Assembly (NCBI RefSeq): GCF_011008945.1
Contig: NZ_WYCT01000028.1
Span: 1 to 37,789 of the forward strand
From: Streptomyces harenosi
Lineage (GTDB): Bacteria > Actinomycetota > Actinomycetes > Streptomycetales > Streptomycetaceae
DNA length: 37,789 nt
Direction of reading: 5' to 3'
The notes under the pieces were generated by a model that was not told the origin of the DNA, made no database searches, and worked only from the letters and a program-made list of their open reading frames with translations. Below are positions 25,375 through 36,300 of the stretch, piece by piece (within the stretch, counting starts at the first letter, position 1; each line of letters opens with the position of its first letter). The position numbers and the translations under genes were made by a program.

Positions 25375-25447
25375 GGGGCTATAGCTCAGTTGGTAGAGCG
25401 CCTGCATGGCATGCAGGAGGTCAGGAGTTCAATTCTCCTTAGCTCCA
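25375..25447 (+). tRNA. tRNA-Ala(GGC), copy 2
   Basis: Base-for-base identical to the copy at 24408-24480, anticodon GGC, A73 and no encoded CCA. The identity covers only 77 bp (25374-25450), so the flanks evolved independently or were never duplicated. It has its own promoter and terminator. Confidence 0.98.
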
Positions 25448-25454
25448 CAGAAAG

Positions 25455-25487
25455 GATCCCGTCGGGTTGAGACCCGGCGGGATCTTC
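25455..25487 (+). terminator. Intrinsic terminator after tRNA-Ala copy 2
   Basis: GATCCCG (25455-25461) pairs with CGGGATC (25478-25484), with CGGGT/ACCCG inside around a TGAG loop, then TTCCC. Confidence 0.8.
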
Positions 25488-25825
25488 CCGTTTCCGGGTC
25501 CCGGCCGGGACTCCTGGTGCCCGCGGTGCGGAGCCCTCCGGCGGTCGCGGGCGCCGTCCCCGGCCGCGGTGGCCCGGCGGGACGCCCCCACGGGCCGCCT
25601 CCGCGCGCGAGCCGCGGGAGGCACCTCCACGCGGCGTCCGCGGCCGGTGCCGGGGGCGGGGTCGCGGGACGGCCGGGAGCGCGTCCGGGCGCGGACCGGC
25701 GTCCGGGCGGACCCGGGGACACGGGTGGTCATGGCAAGGCCGGGGGCGGCCCGGGCCCGTGCCGCCGCGCCGCCGGTGCGGGGCGGCCGCCGGGCGGCGC
25801 CTCGCCGTCCGCGCGGAGGCTGCGG
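25488..25825. other. Gene-free interval between tRNA-Ala and the leuS leader
   Basis: About 340 bp of very GC-rich sequence. Open frames run through it on both strands but carry no recognisable protein, ribosome binding site or consistent start. I see no further RNA gene or repeat. Confidence 0.5.
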
Positions 25826-25831
25826 TACCCT
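25826..25831 (+). promoter_or_regulatory. -10 element of the leuS leader transcript
   Basis: TACCCT is 6 nt ahead of the ATG of the leader peptide, so the leader message would start at or next to that ATG. No good -35 is visible. Confidence 0.5.
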
Positions 25832-25837
25832 GACGCC

Positions 25838-25876
25838 ATGCGTGCCGTACGCCTTCTGCTTAGCGGGCCGCGCTGA
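25838..25876 (+). CDS. leuS leader peptide (MRAVRLLLSGPR)
   Basis: A 12-codon open frame from ATG 25838 to TGA 25876. Three successive leucine codons, CTT CTG CTT, include two CTT codons, which are rare in such GC-rich genomes. It sits directly upstream of a hairpin (25883-25910), an intrinsic terminator (25924-25950) and leuS. This is the layout of a ribosome-stalling attenuator that senses charged tRNA-Leu. It is probably regulatory rather than a functional peptide. Confidence 0.65.
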   Translation: MRAVRLLLSGPR

Positions 25877-25882
25877 TCAGTC

Positions 25883-25950
25883 CCGGCCACCGGACGAGCC
25901 GAGTGGCCGGAATCGGCGCGGCGTCCCCTCCTGTGCGAGGGGATTTTTCG
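25883..25950 (+). promoter_or_regulatory. leuS attenuator: hairpin and terminator
   Basis: CCGGCCAC (25883-25890) pairs perfectly with GTGGCCGG (25903-25910). Next, TCCCCTC (25924-25930) pairs with GAGGGGA (25937-25943), followed by five T residues (25944-25948): a standard intrinsic terminator inside the leuS leader. GCCGCGC (25867-25873) can also pair with GCGCGGC (25916-25922), and TCTGCTTA over the Leu codons (25855-25862) with TAAGCAGA (25964-25971), offering alternative folds. Attenuation by leucine supply is inferred. Confidence 0.65.
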
Positions 25951-25996
25951 TTTCTCGACGCCATAAGCAGAGACGATCGATGGAGCTTTGAGGATC

Positions 25997-28879
<2,883 letters not shown>

Positions 28880-28953
28880 GCGTACACCCCTCGGGTGACG
28901 GGGCCGGAATCCGGGCCCGGCCGCGGGCGGCCCCGGCGGGCCCGCCGCGCGGA

Positions 28954-28983
28954 CCGGGCTCCGGGTGGCCGGGCTCCGGGTGG
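28954..28983 (+). repeat. 15-bp direct tandem duplication
   Basis: CCGGGCTCCGGGTGG occurs twice in succession (28954-28968 and 28969-28983) in the gap after leuS, a simple local duplication. Confidence 0.8.
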
Positions 28984-28991
28984 TCCCCTAC

Positions 28992-29030
28992 GGGCAGGTT
29001 CGGGGTTCTTCCGGAACTCCGGGCCTGCCC
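28992..29030 (+). terminator. Hairpin after leuS
   Basis: GGGCAGG (28992-28998) pairs with CCTGCCC (29024-29030), with an inner stem CGGGGTTC/GAACTCCG (one G-U pair). A strong structure without a U tract, about 110 nt after the leuS stop. Confidence 0.6.
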
Positions 29031-29133
29031 GTGGCGTTTACCGTTGAGGAGCGAAGCGGCGGCCGCCGTGACGGGCCGGGCCGGCCGTGCCGCCGCAGGG
29101 ACCGTGGGGCCGCGAGGCCGGAGGAGGAGCACC

Positions 29134-29898
29134 GTGGAAGCAGTGATCACAGTCGTCGCCCTGCTCTTCGTGCTCTTCGTCGCTCTCGGCGCCTACGCCA
29201 CGGTGAAGGCGGTCGGTGCCGCCAAGCGCGGAGTGGACCGCACCCTCACCCAGGCCCGCCGCACGGTCGAGGACCACACGCTGCGCGCCAAGTCCTTCGC
29301 CCAGCCCGGCCCGGCGGGTGAAATCGCCCAGCTCCGGCTGGCCCTGCGCACCTCGATGCGCGCCACGCAGGACGCCCTGCACGCGGGCGCGGCCGAGGAC
29401 GAGTCCCTCAAGGAGTCCCTGGCCCTGTTCGAGCGGCTCAGCGCGCACGGGCACGAACTCGACGCCGAGCTCAGGCGGCTGGAGTCCGAGCCGGACCGGG
29501 CCGCGCTCGCCGCGCGGCTGCCCCAGGTGCGGGAGCGCACCGAGCGCATCACCGGCGCGGCGGACTCGCTGCGCTGGGCCGCGCGCGACCGGGCCCACCG
29601 CTTCGCCGACGACGACCTCGACATGCTGAGCGCGCAGATCGACGTGGAGGCCGGCGCCCTGCGGCACTGGACGGGCACGGACGCGGACGGGTCACCGGCG
29701 CCGCCTGCGTGGCCCGCGGCCCCGGCCGCCGACGCCCCCGCGGACGGGCGGACCCGGCCGCGGGACGCCCGGCCACACCCGCGGGCCGAGGCGGACCCGC
29801 GCCCGGCCGGGGAGCCGGAGCGGCCCGCCATCACCCCGCCCGGCCGGCGCCCCGGCCACCCCTGGGAGCGGAAGACCCGCCCCGAGAGCACCACTTGA
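29134..29898 (+). CDS. Membrane-anchored protein with helical region (hypothetical)
   Basis: 254 residues from GTG 29134, with GGAGGAGGAG about 4-13 nt upstream. An N-terminal membrane span (VITVVALLFVLFVALGAYATV) acts as anchor. Residues ~30-175 are strongly helical with heptad-like Leu/Ala/Glu/Arg spacing (RGVDRTLTQARRTVED, LRLALRTSMRATQDALHAG, LSAHGHELDAELRRLESE), likely coiled coil. The last ~75 residues are Pro/Arg/Ala-rich and disordered. Conserved in Streptomyces at this position as far as I recall, function unknown. No enzyme motif. Confidence 0.75.
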   Translation: MEAVITVVALLFVLFVALGAYATVKAVGAAKRGVDRTLTQARRTVEDHTLRAKSFAQPGPAGEIAQLRLALRTSMRATQDALHAGAAEDESLKESLALFERLSAHGHELDAELRRLESEPDRAALAARLPQVRERTERITGAADSLRWAARDRAHRFADDDLDMLSAQIDVEAGALRHWTGTDADGSPAPPAWPAAPAADAPADGRTRPRDARPHPRAEADPRPAGEPERPAITPPGRRPGHPWERKTRPESTT

Positions 29899-29957
29899 TC
29901 CCGCCGCGCCCGCCCCGCCCGGCCGGGGCCGGGCTGCCGCAGGGGCACTACGCCAGG

Positions 29958-29963
29958 TAACCT
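29958..29963 (+). promoter_or_regulatory. -10 element for degV (leaderless start)
   Basis: TAACCT lies 7 nt before ATG 29971 and no Shine-Dalgarno is seen, which predicts a leaderless message. Confidence 0.45.
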
Positions 29964-29970
29964 CCAGCAC

Positions 29971-30816
29971 ATGTCCCGCCATGTCGCGATCGTCACCGAT
30001 TCAACGGCCTACCTCCCGGCCCGGACGGTGGAGCGCCACGGCATCACCACGGTCCCGCTGACCGTGGTCCTCGGCGACCGGGCCCTGGAGGAAGGCACCG
30101 AGATCTCCACCCGCTCCCTGGCCCAGGCCCTGCAGAAGCGACGCCCGGTCACCACCTCCCGCCCGAGCCCCGAACTCTTCGCCGAGACCTACCGCAAGGT
30201 CGCCGCGTCCGGCGCCGACGGCATCGTCTCGCTCCACCTGTCCGCCGAGCTGTCGGGGACCTACGACGCCGCGGTGGCCGCGGCGCGGGAGTCGCCGGTG
30301 CCGGTGCGGGTGGTGGACACCGGGATGGTCGCGATGGCGCTCGGGTTCTGCGCGCTGGCCGCGGCCCGGGCGGCGGAGGCCGGTGCCACCGCCGACGAGG
30401 CCGTCGCGGTCGCGGAGAAGCGCGCCGCGGGCACGTCCGCCTACTTCTACGTCGACACCCTCGACTACCTGCGGCGCGGCGGCCGGATCGGGGCCGCGCA
30501 GGCCCTGCTCGGCTCGGCGCTCGCGGTCAAGCCGCTGCTGCGGCTGGGCGAGGGGCGGATCGAGCCCCTGGAGAAGGTGCGGACGGCGTCCCGGGCCATC
30601 GCCCGCCTGGAGGAGATCGTCGCCGACCGCGCCGGCGCCGCCCGGGTCGACATCGCCGTCCACCACCTGGCCGCCCCCGACCGGGCCTCGGCGCTCGCCG
30701 ACCGGCTGCGGGCCCGGGTGCCCGGGCTGGCCGACCTGCACGTGAGCGAGGTCGGCGCGGTGATCGGGGCGCACACCGGGCCGGGGCTGCTGGGGGTCGT
30801 GGTCTCGTCCCGGTGA
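29971..30816 (+). CDS. DegV family fatty-acid-binding protein
   Basis: 281 residues from ATG 29971. The N-terminal VAIVTDSTAYLP and the block VTTSRPSPELFAETYRK are DegV hallmarks, with SLHLSAELSGTYDAA lining the lipid head-group pocket and YFYVDTLDYLRRGGRIGAAQALLGSALAVKPLL, another family signature. The end SEVGAVIGAHTGPGLLGVVV is also typical. DegV/FakB proteins bind a single fatty acid and can present it to a FakA-type kinase. No kinase gene is in the window, so the partner is unknown. It precedes comEA by about 140 nt. Confidence 0.93.
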   Translation: MSRHVAIVTDSTAYLPARTVERHGITTVPLTVVLGDRALEEGTEISTRSLAQALQKRRPVTTSRPSPELFAETYRKVAASGADGIVSLHLSAELSGTYDAAVAAARESPVPVRVVDTGMVAMALGFCALAAARAAEAGATADEAVAVAEKRAAGTSAYFYVDTLDYLRRGGRIGAAQALLGSALAVKPLLRLGEGRIEPLEKVRTASRAIARLEEIVADRAGAARVDIAVHHLAAPDRASALADRLRARVPGLADLHVSEVGAVIGAHTGPGLLGVVVSSR

Positions 30817-30958
30817 GGCGGTCAGCCACCCGGGAGCCAGTGCTCCCCTCACCCGTCCTTCACCCATGTGAGTGGCCCGGATATCCACAACCGGTGCGTC
30901 GTCCCCGGGAAACGGCCAAGATCATCGCCGCTGCGGCGGGGTGCCCGATCCTCGTCGC

Positions 30959-32056
30959 ATGGCTCATCGATCACGTTCCCACACAGCGACGGTGACCAGC
31001 GGACCGGGCCGTGGCCCGACGTCCGACGGCCGCGCCCGCCACCGCCGCCGGCTCGCCGCCCACGGCGGCACCGGGCCCCGGCACACCCCGGCCGAGGAGC
31101 TCCGCCGGCGTGCGGAGGCGCTCTTCGCCGGACCCGCCGGCCAGGCACCGGAGCCGGCACGAGAGCTGCCGTCCGGCGGGCCCGCCACCTCGGCTCCCGC
31201 CGGAGAGGGCCGCCCGGCGCCGACCCCGCGAGGACTGCCGTCCGGCGGGCCCGCCGCGGCGGACAGCGCCCGGGACGGCCGCCCGGCGGCGGGCGGGCAC
31301 GAGACCGGGGAGCCCCCGGACCACGCGGGGCCGGACGCCGCGACCGCCGGGGGCGGCTGGCGGGATCGGGCCGGACCGGCGCTGCGGGAGCGGCTGCCGG
31401 TGTGGCTTCAGGCCCGGTGCGGACTGGAACGGCGGAGCGTGATCGCGCTCACGGTGGTGCTCGTCGTCGCCGTGGCCTTCGCCGTGCACCACTTCTGGAG
31501 CGGCCGTACCCAGCCCGTGCGGGCCCCCGAGGTGGTGCGGGCGGCACCACCGCACGGGGAGCAGGGGCGGCGCGCCGTGCCGGAACCGGCGGCCCCGGAC
31601 AGCGGTGGGCCGGGAAGCACGGCCGGTACCGAGATCGTCGTGGACGTCACCGGCAAGGTCCGCGAGCCCGGGATCCACCGCCTGCCGGCCGGGTCGAGGG
31701 TGGCGGACGCCCTGCGCGCGGCCGGTGGCGTACGGCCCGGTACGGACACCGGCGGGCTGAACCGGGCCCGCTTCCTGGTGGACGGCGAGCAGGTCGTCGT
31801 CGGCGGACCCGCCCCCGCCCCCGTGCCGGGCGTGGCCGCGGGCGCCGCCACCGGCGCCCCGGCGGCACCCCTGTCCCTCAGCACGGCGACCGCCGAACAG
31901 CTCGAGACGCTGCCGGGCGTGGGGCCGGTGCTGGCCCGGCACATCGTCGACCACCGCACGCGCAACGGCGGATTCCGCTCGGTGGAGGAGCTGCGCGACG
32001 TGCGCGGCATCGGCGAGCGCCGCTTCGCCGACCTGCGGCATCTGGTCCGGCCGTGA
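30959..32056 (+). CDS. comEA: ComEA-like DNA-binding protein (SLBB + helix-hairpin-helix)
   Basis: 365 residues from ATG 30959; GTG 30992 is an alternative start and the exact choice is uncertain because no clear ribosome binding site is seen. Residues 1-~150 form a disordered Pro/Gly/Arg-rich cytoplasmic region with LPSGGPA repeated. One span follows (SVIALTVVLVVAVAFAVHHFW), then an SLBB domain (EIVVDVTGKVREPGIHRLPAG) and a C-terminal pair of helix-hairpin-helix motifs (LETLPGVGPVLARHIVDHR and DVRGIGERRFADL). ComEA binds incoming double-stranded DNA at the outer face of the membrane. Its stop overlaps the comEC start by 4 nt. Streptomyces is not known to be naturally competent, so the physiological role is open. 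Confidence 0.92.
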   Translation: MAHRSRSHTATVTSGPGRGPTSDGRARHRRRLAAHGGTGPRHTPAEELRRRAEALFAGPAGQAPEPARELPSGGPATSAPAGEGRPAPTPRGLPSGGPAAADSARDGRPAAGGHETGEPPDHAGPDAATAGGGWRDRAGPALRERLPVWLQARCGLERRSVIALTVVLVVAVAFAVHHFWSGRTQPVRAPEVVRAAPPHGEQGRRAVPEPAAPDSGGPGSTAGTEIVVDVTGKVREPGIHRLPAGSRVADALRAAGGVRPGTDTGGLNRARFLVDGEQVVVGGPAPAPVPGVAAGAATGAPAAPLSLSTATAEQLETLPGVGPVLARHIVDHRTRNGGFRSVEELRDVRGIGERRFADLRHLVRP

Positions 32057-34689
32057 CCCCCCGCCCCGCACCGCCGCGGTACGCGGCCGTCCCGGATCCC
32101 GCCGGTCCGTCCGCGGTGCCGGCCGGCGCCGGGACGCCGCCCGCGCGAGCGGCCGTGCACGCGGCCTCCGGGAATCGGCTGGGGGCGGCCCGCCCCCGGC
32201 AGGACGGGCCGGTGGACCTGCGGCTGGTGCCGCCCGCGCTCGCGGCCTGGGCGACGGCGGCGCTGACCGTGGACGCCCGGCCGGGATGGGCCGCCGGTGC
32301 CGCGATCGGCTGCCTGGCGGTGGCCGGCGTCCTGCTGGCGGCACCGGCCGGGGCACTGCCGCGGGCGCTGCGGGGCCGCCGGCCGGGGGCCTGGTCGCGG
32401 ATGCCGGTGGCCGCCGTACTGCTGTGCGCCGCCGCGGCCGCGGCCTCGGCCGGGCTCCACGGGGCGGATCTGCGCCGGGGACCGGTACCGACCCTGGCAC
32501 GGCAGTACGCGTCGGTGACCGCCGAGGTGCAGACCACCTCCGATCCGCGCCTTGCCCGGCCCCGGGTCAGAGGCGACCACATGTCCTCGGACGCGGTGCT
32601 GATCGGCGCCGACGTACGGCGGGTGGTGGCCGGCGGGTCACCGGTCGCGACGCGGACGCCGGTGCTGCTGATCGTCCGCGCCGCTCCGGGGACGGCCGCG
32701 CATGCCGGGCGGGGAGCGGGCCGGTCCCCGTGGCTGGAGCTGCTCCCGTCCACCCGGCTGCGCGTCACCGGGCGGCTGGCGCCCGCGACGGCGGACGGCG
32801 CCCGGACGGCGGCCGTACTGCGGGTACGGGGCCGGACGGGCCCCGACGTGGTGGGGCAGCCGTCGGGGCCGCAACGCCTGGCGGGACGGCTGCGCGCCGG
32901 GCTGCGCGAGGCGACCGACGGCCTCCCGGCGGACGCGCGGGCGCTGCTGCCCGGCCTGGTCGTCGGCGACACCTCACGCGTCACACCCGAGCTCGACCAG
33001 GCGTTCAAGGAGACCGACCTCGTCCACGTCTTGGCCGTTTCCGGCTCGAACTTCACCATCCTGCTCGCCCTGCTGCTGGGGCCGCCCGCCCTGGCCCAGC
33101 GCAGTGAACGCCGGGGACTGGCGCCCCGCCTCGGCATCTCCCTGCGGACCACGGCCGTCCTGGGCGGCGCGCTCGCCCTCGCCTTCGTGGTCGTGTGCCG
33201 GCCCGATCCCAGCGTGCTGCGGGCCGCCGCCTGCGGCTCGGTCGCGCTGCTCGCCCTGGCCACCGGGCGCCGCCGGTCGCTGATCCCGGCGCTGGCGACG
33301 GCCGTGCTGCTGCTGGTCCTCTACGACCCGTGGCTGTCGCGCAGTTACGGCTTCCTGCTCTCGGTGCTGGCCACGGGGGCGCTGCTCACGATCGCGCCCC
33401 GGTGGAGCGCGGCGCTGCGGCGGCGCCGGGTTCCACCGCGGCCGGCGGAGGCGCTGGCCGCCGCCGCGGCCGCCCAGGCGGTGTGCGCACCGGTCGTCGC
33501 CGTGCTCTCGGCGCGGGTGAGCCTGGTGGCGGTGCCGTGCAATCTGCTCGCCGAGTTCGCCCTCGCCCCGGCCACGGTGCTGGGCTTCGCGGCGCTGGGG
33601 ACGGCGCCGTGGGCGATGCCCGTGGCCAAGGCGCTGGCGTGGTGCGCGAGCTGGCCCGCGGAGTGGATCGCGCAGGTGGCCCGGACCGGGGCGGCGCTGC
33701 CGGGCGCGGGGGTCGACTGGCCGGGCGGCTGGACCGGGGCGGCGCTGCTGGCGCTGGTCACGGTGGCCACGCTCTTCGCCGGCCGGCGCCTGTCGCGGCA
33801 CCCCTGGTGGTGCGGGATCTGTGCCGTCGCGCTCCTGCTCGTGGTGGTGCAGCCGCCGCCGCTGACCCGTGTGATCACGGGCTGGCCGCCGCCGGGCTGG
33901 CGGATGGTCATGTGCGACGTGGGGCAGGGTGACGCGCTGGTGCTCGCGGCGGGCGAGGGCACGGGCGTGGTCGTCGACGCCGGGCCCGATCCCGCGCTCG
34001 TCGACCGCTGTCTGCGCGCGCTCGGCATCACCCGGGTCCCGCTGGTGGTGCTGACCCACTTCCACGCCGACCACGTGGCGGGCCTGCCGGGCGTGCTGCG
34101 GGGACGCGCGGTCGGCGCGATCGAGACGACCGGCTTCGAAGAACCCCCGGGTCAGGCGGAGTTCGTCCGGCGCCAGGCGGCGGCGCGGCGGATTCCCCTG
34201 CGCCACGCCGCGGCGGGCGAACAGCGGCGGGCCGGTGCGCTGTCCTGGGAAGTGGTCTGGCCTCGCGCGCCCGCCCGGCCCGGCACGGGCACCCAGGCGG
34301 TCCCCGCGGGCCCGGAACCGGAGGGGCCGAACGACGCCAGCGTCACCCTGCTGGTCCGGACCTCCGGGCTGCGGCTGCTGCTGCTCGGCGACCTGGAGCC
34401 CCCGGCCCAGCGGGCGCTGGCCCGGTCACCGGCGGCAGCGGCCCTGCGGGACGTGGACGTGCTCAAGGTGGCCCACCACGGCTCGGCGTACCAGGACCCC
34501 GGTCTCCTGCACCGGCTCTCCCCGCGGCTGGCGCTGATCTCCTGCGGCGAGGGCAACCCGTACGGGCACCCCGCGCCCGGCACGGTCGCCGCCCTGCGGG
34601 CCCAGGGCGCGATGGTGCTCCGCACGGACCGGGACGGCACGCTGGCGGTCACGGGCACGGAGGGGAGGCTACGGGTGGCGGACGACTGA
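32053..34689 (+). CDS. comEC: ComEC/Rec2 family DNA-uptake channel protein
   Basis: 878 residues from GTG 32053, overlapping comEA (GTGA). An N-terminal hydrophobic DUF4131-type region is followed by a soluble OB-like part. The Competence domain contains LLPGLVVGDTSRV, ETDLVHVLAVSGSNFTILLALLLG and many membrane spans (about 330-620). A C-terminal metallo-beta-lactamase-like domain has VMCDVGQGDALVL, the zinc motif THFHADHVAG and KVAHHGSAYQDPGLL. In competent bacteria ComEC passes single-stranded DNA into the cytoplasm and the C-terminal domain may be the nuclease. All motifs look intact. The first ~60 residues are disordered. Confidence 0.94.
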   Translation: MTPRPAPPRYAAVPDPAGPSAVPAGAGTPPARAAVHAASGNRLGAARPRQDGPVDLRLVPPALAAWATAALTVDARPGWAAGAAIGCLAVAGVLLAAPAGALPRALRGRRPGAWSRMPVAAVLLCAAAAAASAGLHGADLRRGPVPTLARQYASVTAEVQTTSDPRLARPRVRGDHMSSDAVLIGADVRRVVAGGSPVATRTPVLLIVRAAPGTAAHAGRGAGRSPWLELLPSTRLRVTGRLAPATADGARTAAVLRVRGRTGPDVVGQPSGPQRLAGRLRAGLREATDGLPADARALLPGLVVGDTSRVTPELDQAFKETDLVHVLAVSGSNFTILLALLLGPPALAQRSERRGLAPRLGISLRTTAVLGGALALAFVVVCRPDPSVLRAAACGSVALLALATGRRRSLIPALATAVLLLVLYDPWLSRSYGFLLSVLATGALLTIAPRWSAALRRRRVPPRPAEALAAAAAAQAVCAPVVAVLSARVSLVAVPCNLLAEFALAPATVLGFAALGTAPWAMPVAKALAWCASWPAEWIAQVARTGAALPGAGVDWPGGWTGAALLALVTVATLFAGRRLSRHPWWCGICAVALLLVVVQPPPLTRVITGWPPPGWRMVMCDVGQGDALVLAAGEGTGVVVDAGPDPALVDRCLRALGITRVPLVVLTHFHADHVAGLPGVLRGRAVGAIETTGFEEPPGQAEFVRRQAAARRIPLRHAAAGEQRRAGALSWEVVWPRAPARPGTGTQAVPAGPEPEGPNDASVTLLVRTSGLRLLLLGDLEPPAQRALARSPAAAALRDVDVLKVAHHGSAYQDPGLLHRLSPRLALISCGEGNPYGHPAPGTVAALRAQGAMVLRTDRDGTLAVTGTEGRLRVADD

Positions 34690-34932
34690 GACCGGGCGCC
34701 CGTCCGGGTGAACCCCGGCCCGTCCGCCCGTCCCGGCAGCGGCGCCCAAGCCCCCCGCCCGGGCACGAAACGGCCCGAAGAGCGCGTCAGCGCCCTTGGC
34801 GATGCAGGAGACGCCGGTCGGTCCGGCGTAGGGCGTCGGCGTCTCGCGCAGTGCCTCACCCACCCGAGGGAGACTGCTGTCGGGCAGGTCCATGCGCCCG
34901 GTCACGGTGATCGTGGTCACGGTGTTCCTCAC
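34669..34932 (-). pseudogene. Remnant of a SLOG-like / nucleotide-binding hypothetical gene
   Basis: On the minus strand an open frame from GTG 34932 gives VRNTVTTITVTGRMDLPDSS, then VGEALRETPTPYAGPTGVSC and IAKGADALF. This resembles the N-terminus of a Streptomyces protein family with TVTGHxDL and GVSCxAxGAD(S/A)xFA motifs that I associate with SLOG/DprA-like Rossmann folds. After residue ~57 (GADALF) the resemblance stops, and the frame runs through Arg/Gly-rich sequence into the 3' end of comEC. I read it as a gene truncated by a past rearrangement. Family membership is from memory; it could be a very short intact gene or chance. Confidence 0.45.
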
Positions 34933-35047
34933 ATCGACGCGACGACGAACAGCGGTCTTCCCCGCGGCTGTTGGAACACTCGCCAGTGCACCGGCTCTCG
35001 ACTGGGGGCGCGGGCCGTCGAGAAGGTACCCGGGCACCGGGTCCGGG

Positions 35048-35053
35048 TAGCGT
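35048..35053 (+). promoter_or_regulatory. -10 element of the XRE regulator gene
   Basis: TAGCGT fits TANNNT and predicts a start near 35060, about 24 nt before the ATG. No -35 is recognised. Confidence 0.35.
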
Positions 35054-35083
35054 TCCGGGTGTCGAGTTCAGAACGGAGCCAGT

Positions 35084-36268
35084 ATGCCCCCGTATCCTGA
35101 AGAGCACACGGGCGCGCGCATTGCGCACGCGCGCAAAGTGCGGCGGTTGACCCAACGGGAGTTGGCCGACCTCTCCCACGTCTCCTACAGCACTCTGACC
35201 AAGGTTGAGCAAGGTGTCATGCCTGTCAGCCCTTCGGTCGTAGGGGCACTCGCGCGCGCCCTGTCGGTGCCCGTCGCAGAACTCAACGGTCAGCCCTACC
35301 TGGAGGAGTTGCGTCGGGACCAGCTCGACGGCCTGATCAACCCGATCCGCGAAGCCCTGAACATCTACGATCTGGGCCCCGACCCGGACGTGACACCGCG
35401 TTCCCTGGACGAACTCGAGACTCACGCTGAGCAACTGTGTGCCATGGTGCGGGCGACGAACATCAAGCAGGTAGCCGCCGACCTCCCCGGCCTGATCCAC
35501 GAGGCGACGACGAACGCCCACAACAACCCGTCGGACCGGAGCTGGCGGCTGCTCGCGAGCACGTACCGGACCGCGTACGACGTCACGTCGAAGCTTGGTT
35601 TCCCCGACCTGTGCACGGTGGCGCTCGATCGTCTGGACTGGGCAGCGCAGCGGGCATCCGACGCGGTATTGAGCGGGATGCGGCAGTACCTGCGTGCCCT
35701 CGCCTATCTCCGGGCCAGTGACTACAAGACGGGTAAGCGGCTCGTCAGCCTGGGCATGGGCACGCTCCAGCAGGCTGAACCGGGACGGGTCCTCGACGTC
35801 GTCACGGGGCAGCTCCATCTCGGCGCCGCGGTGCTGGCCGGCCGCGACAAGGACAAGAACACCGCGGAGGCGCACCTCGCTGAGGCGGCCCGGATCGCGA
35901 AGCGGACCGGTCCGGCCGAGAAGGTGCACTGGCTCTCGTTCGGTCCTACCAACGTGGGCGCGCACCGCGTGAGTGTCCTCGCGGAACTCGACCTCTACCC
36001 GGAGGCTGTCGAGGAGGCGCAGAAGATTCACATCCCAAACGACTGGCCACCGTCCAGGCTTGCCCACCATCACGCCGAGGTCGCACGGGCGCAGATGTGG
36101 ACCGGCCAGACGGGGCCTGCCTTCAAGAGCCTCCTGGCCGCGCGTAAGCTCGCCCCGCAGCAGACGAAGTACCACCCGACGGTGCGTGAGACGTACTCGG
36201 GTCTGGAAGCCGCCAAGCGCCGGATGCCGGACAGCTTCCACCACTTCGGTGCGTGGCTGGGGGTGTGA
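35084..36268 (+). CDS. XRE-family helix-turn-helix regulator with TPR-like C-terminal domain
   Basis: 394 residues from ATG 35084, with GGAG 6 nt upstream. The N-terminal HTH_3 domain spans about residues 10-65 (ARIAHARKVRRLTQRELADLS, VSYSTLTKVEQGV, VVGALARALSVPVAELNG). The remaining ~300 residues are helical repeats of TPR type (ALAYLRASDYKTGKRLVSLG, EAHLAEAARIAKRTG, HHAEVARAQMWTGQ, AFKSLLAARKLAP). Such proteins bind DNA and often respond to a peptide or protein ligand through the TPR part. Base composition is less GC-rich than its neighbours (codons such as TTG, GTT and AAG are more frequent), which fits an acquired gene. Targets are unknown; the divergent SLOG-like remnant and the two genes downstream are candidates. 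Confidence 0.85.
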   Translation: MPPYPEEHTGARIAHARKVRRLTQRELADLSHVSYSTLTKVEQGVMPVSPSVVGALARALSVPVAELNGQPYLEELRRDQLDGLINPIREALNIYDLGPDPDVTPRSLDELETHAEQLCAMVRATNIKQVAADLPGLIHEATTNAHNNPSDRSWRLLASTYRTAYDVTSKLGFPDLCTVALDRLDWAAQRASDAVLSGMRQYLRALAYLRASDYKTGKRLVSLGMGTLQQAEPGRVLDVVTGQLHLGAAVLAGRDKDKNTAEAHLAEAARIAKRTGPAEKVHWLSFGPTNVGAHRVSVLAELDLYPEAVEEAQKIHIPNDWPPSRLAHHHAEVARAQMWTGQTGPAFKSLLAARKLAPQQTKYHPTVRETYSGLEAAKRRMPDSFHHFGAWLGV

Positions 36269-36300
36269 CGTAGCTGGGAGCGTGACGTAGCGTCAAGCTC

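Noticed and set aside
24408-25447. tRNA pair as att sites of an integrated element
   Set aside because: Repeats cover the whole tRNA gene with its own promoter each, and there is no integrase or phage gene between them; only two small conserved genes are present.
25826-25996. T-box riboswitch upstream of leuS
   Set aside because: No AGGGTGG-type T-box sequence or specifier-loop layout; the leader peptide and terminator explain the region better.
30868-32052. N-terminal extension of ComEC by ~395 residues
   Set aside because: It overlaps comEA in another frame and is Arg/Pro-rich; the GTGA overlap at 32053 gives a normal ComEC.
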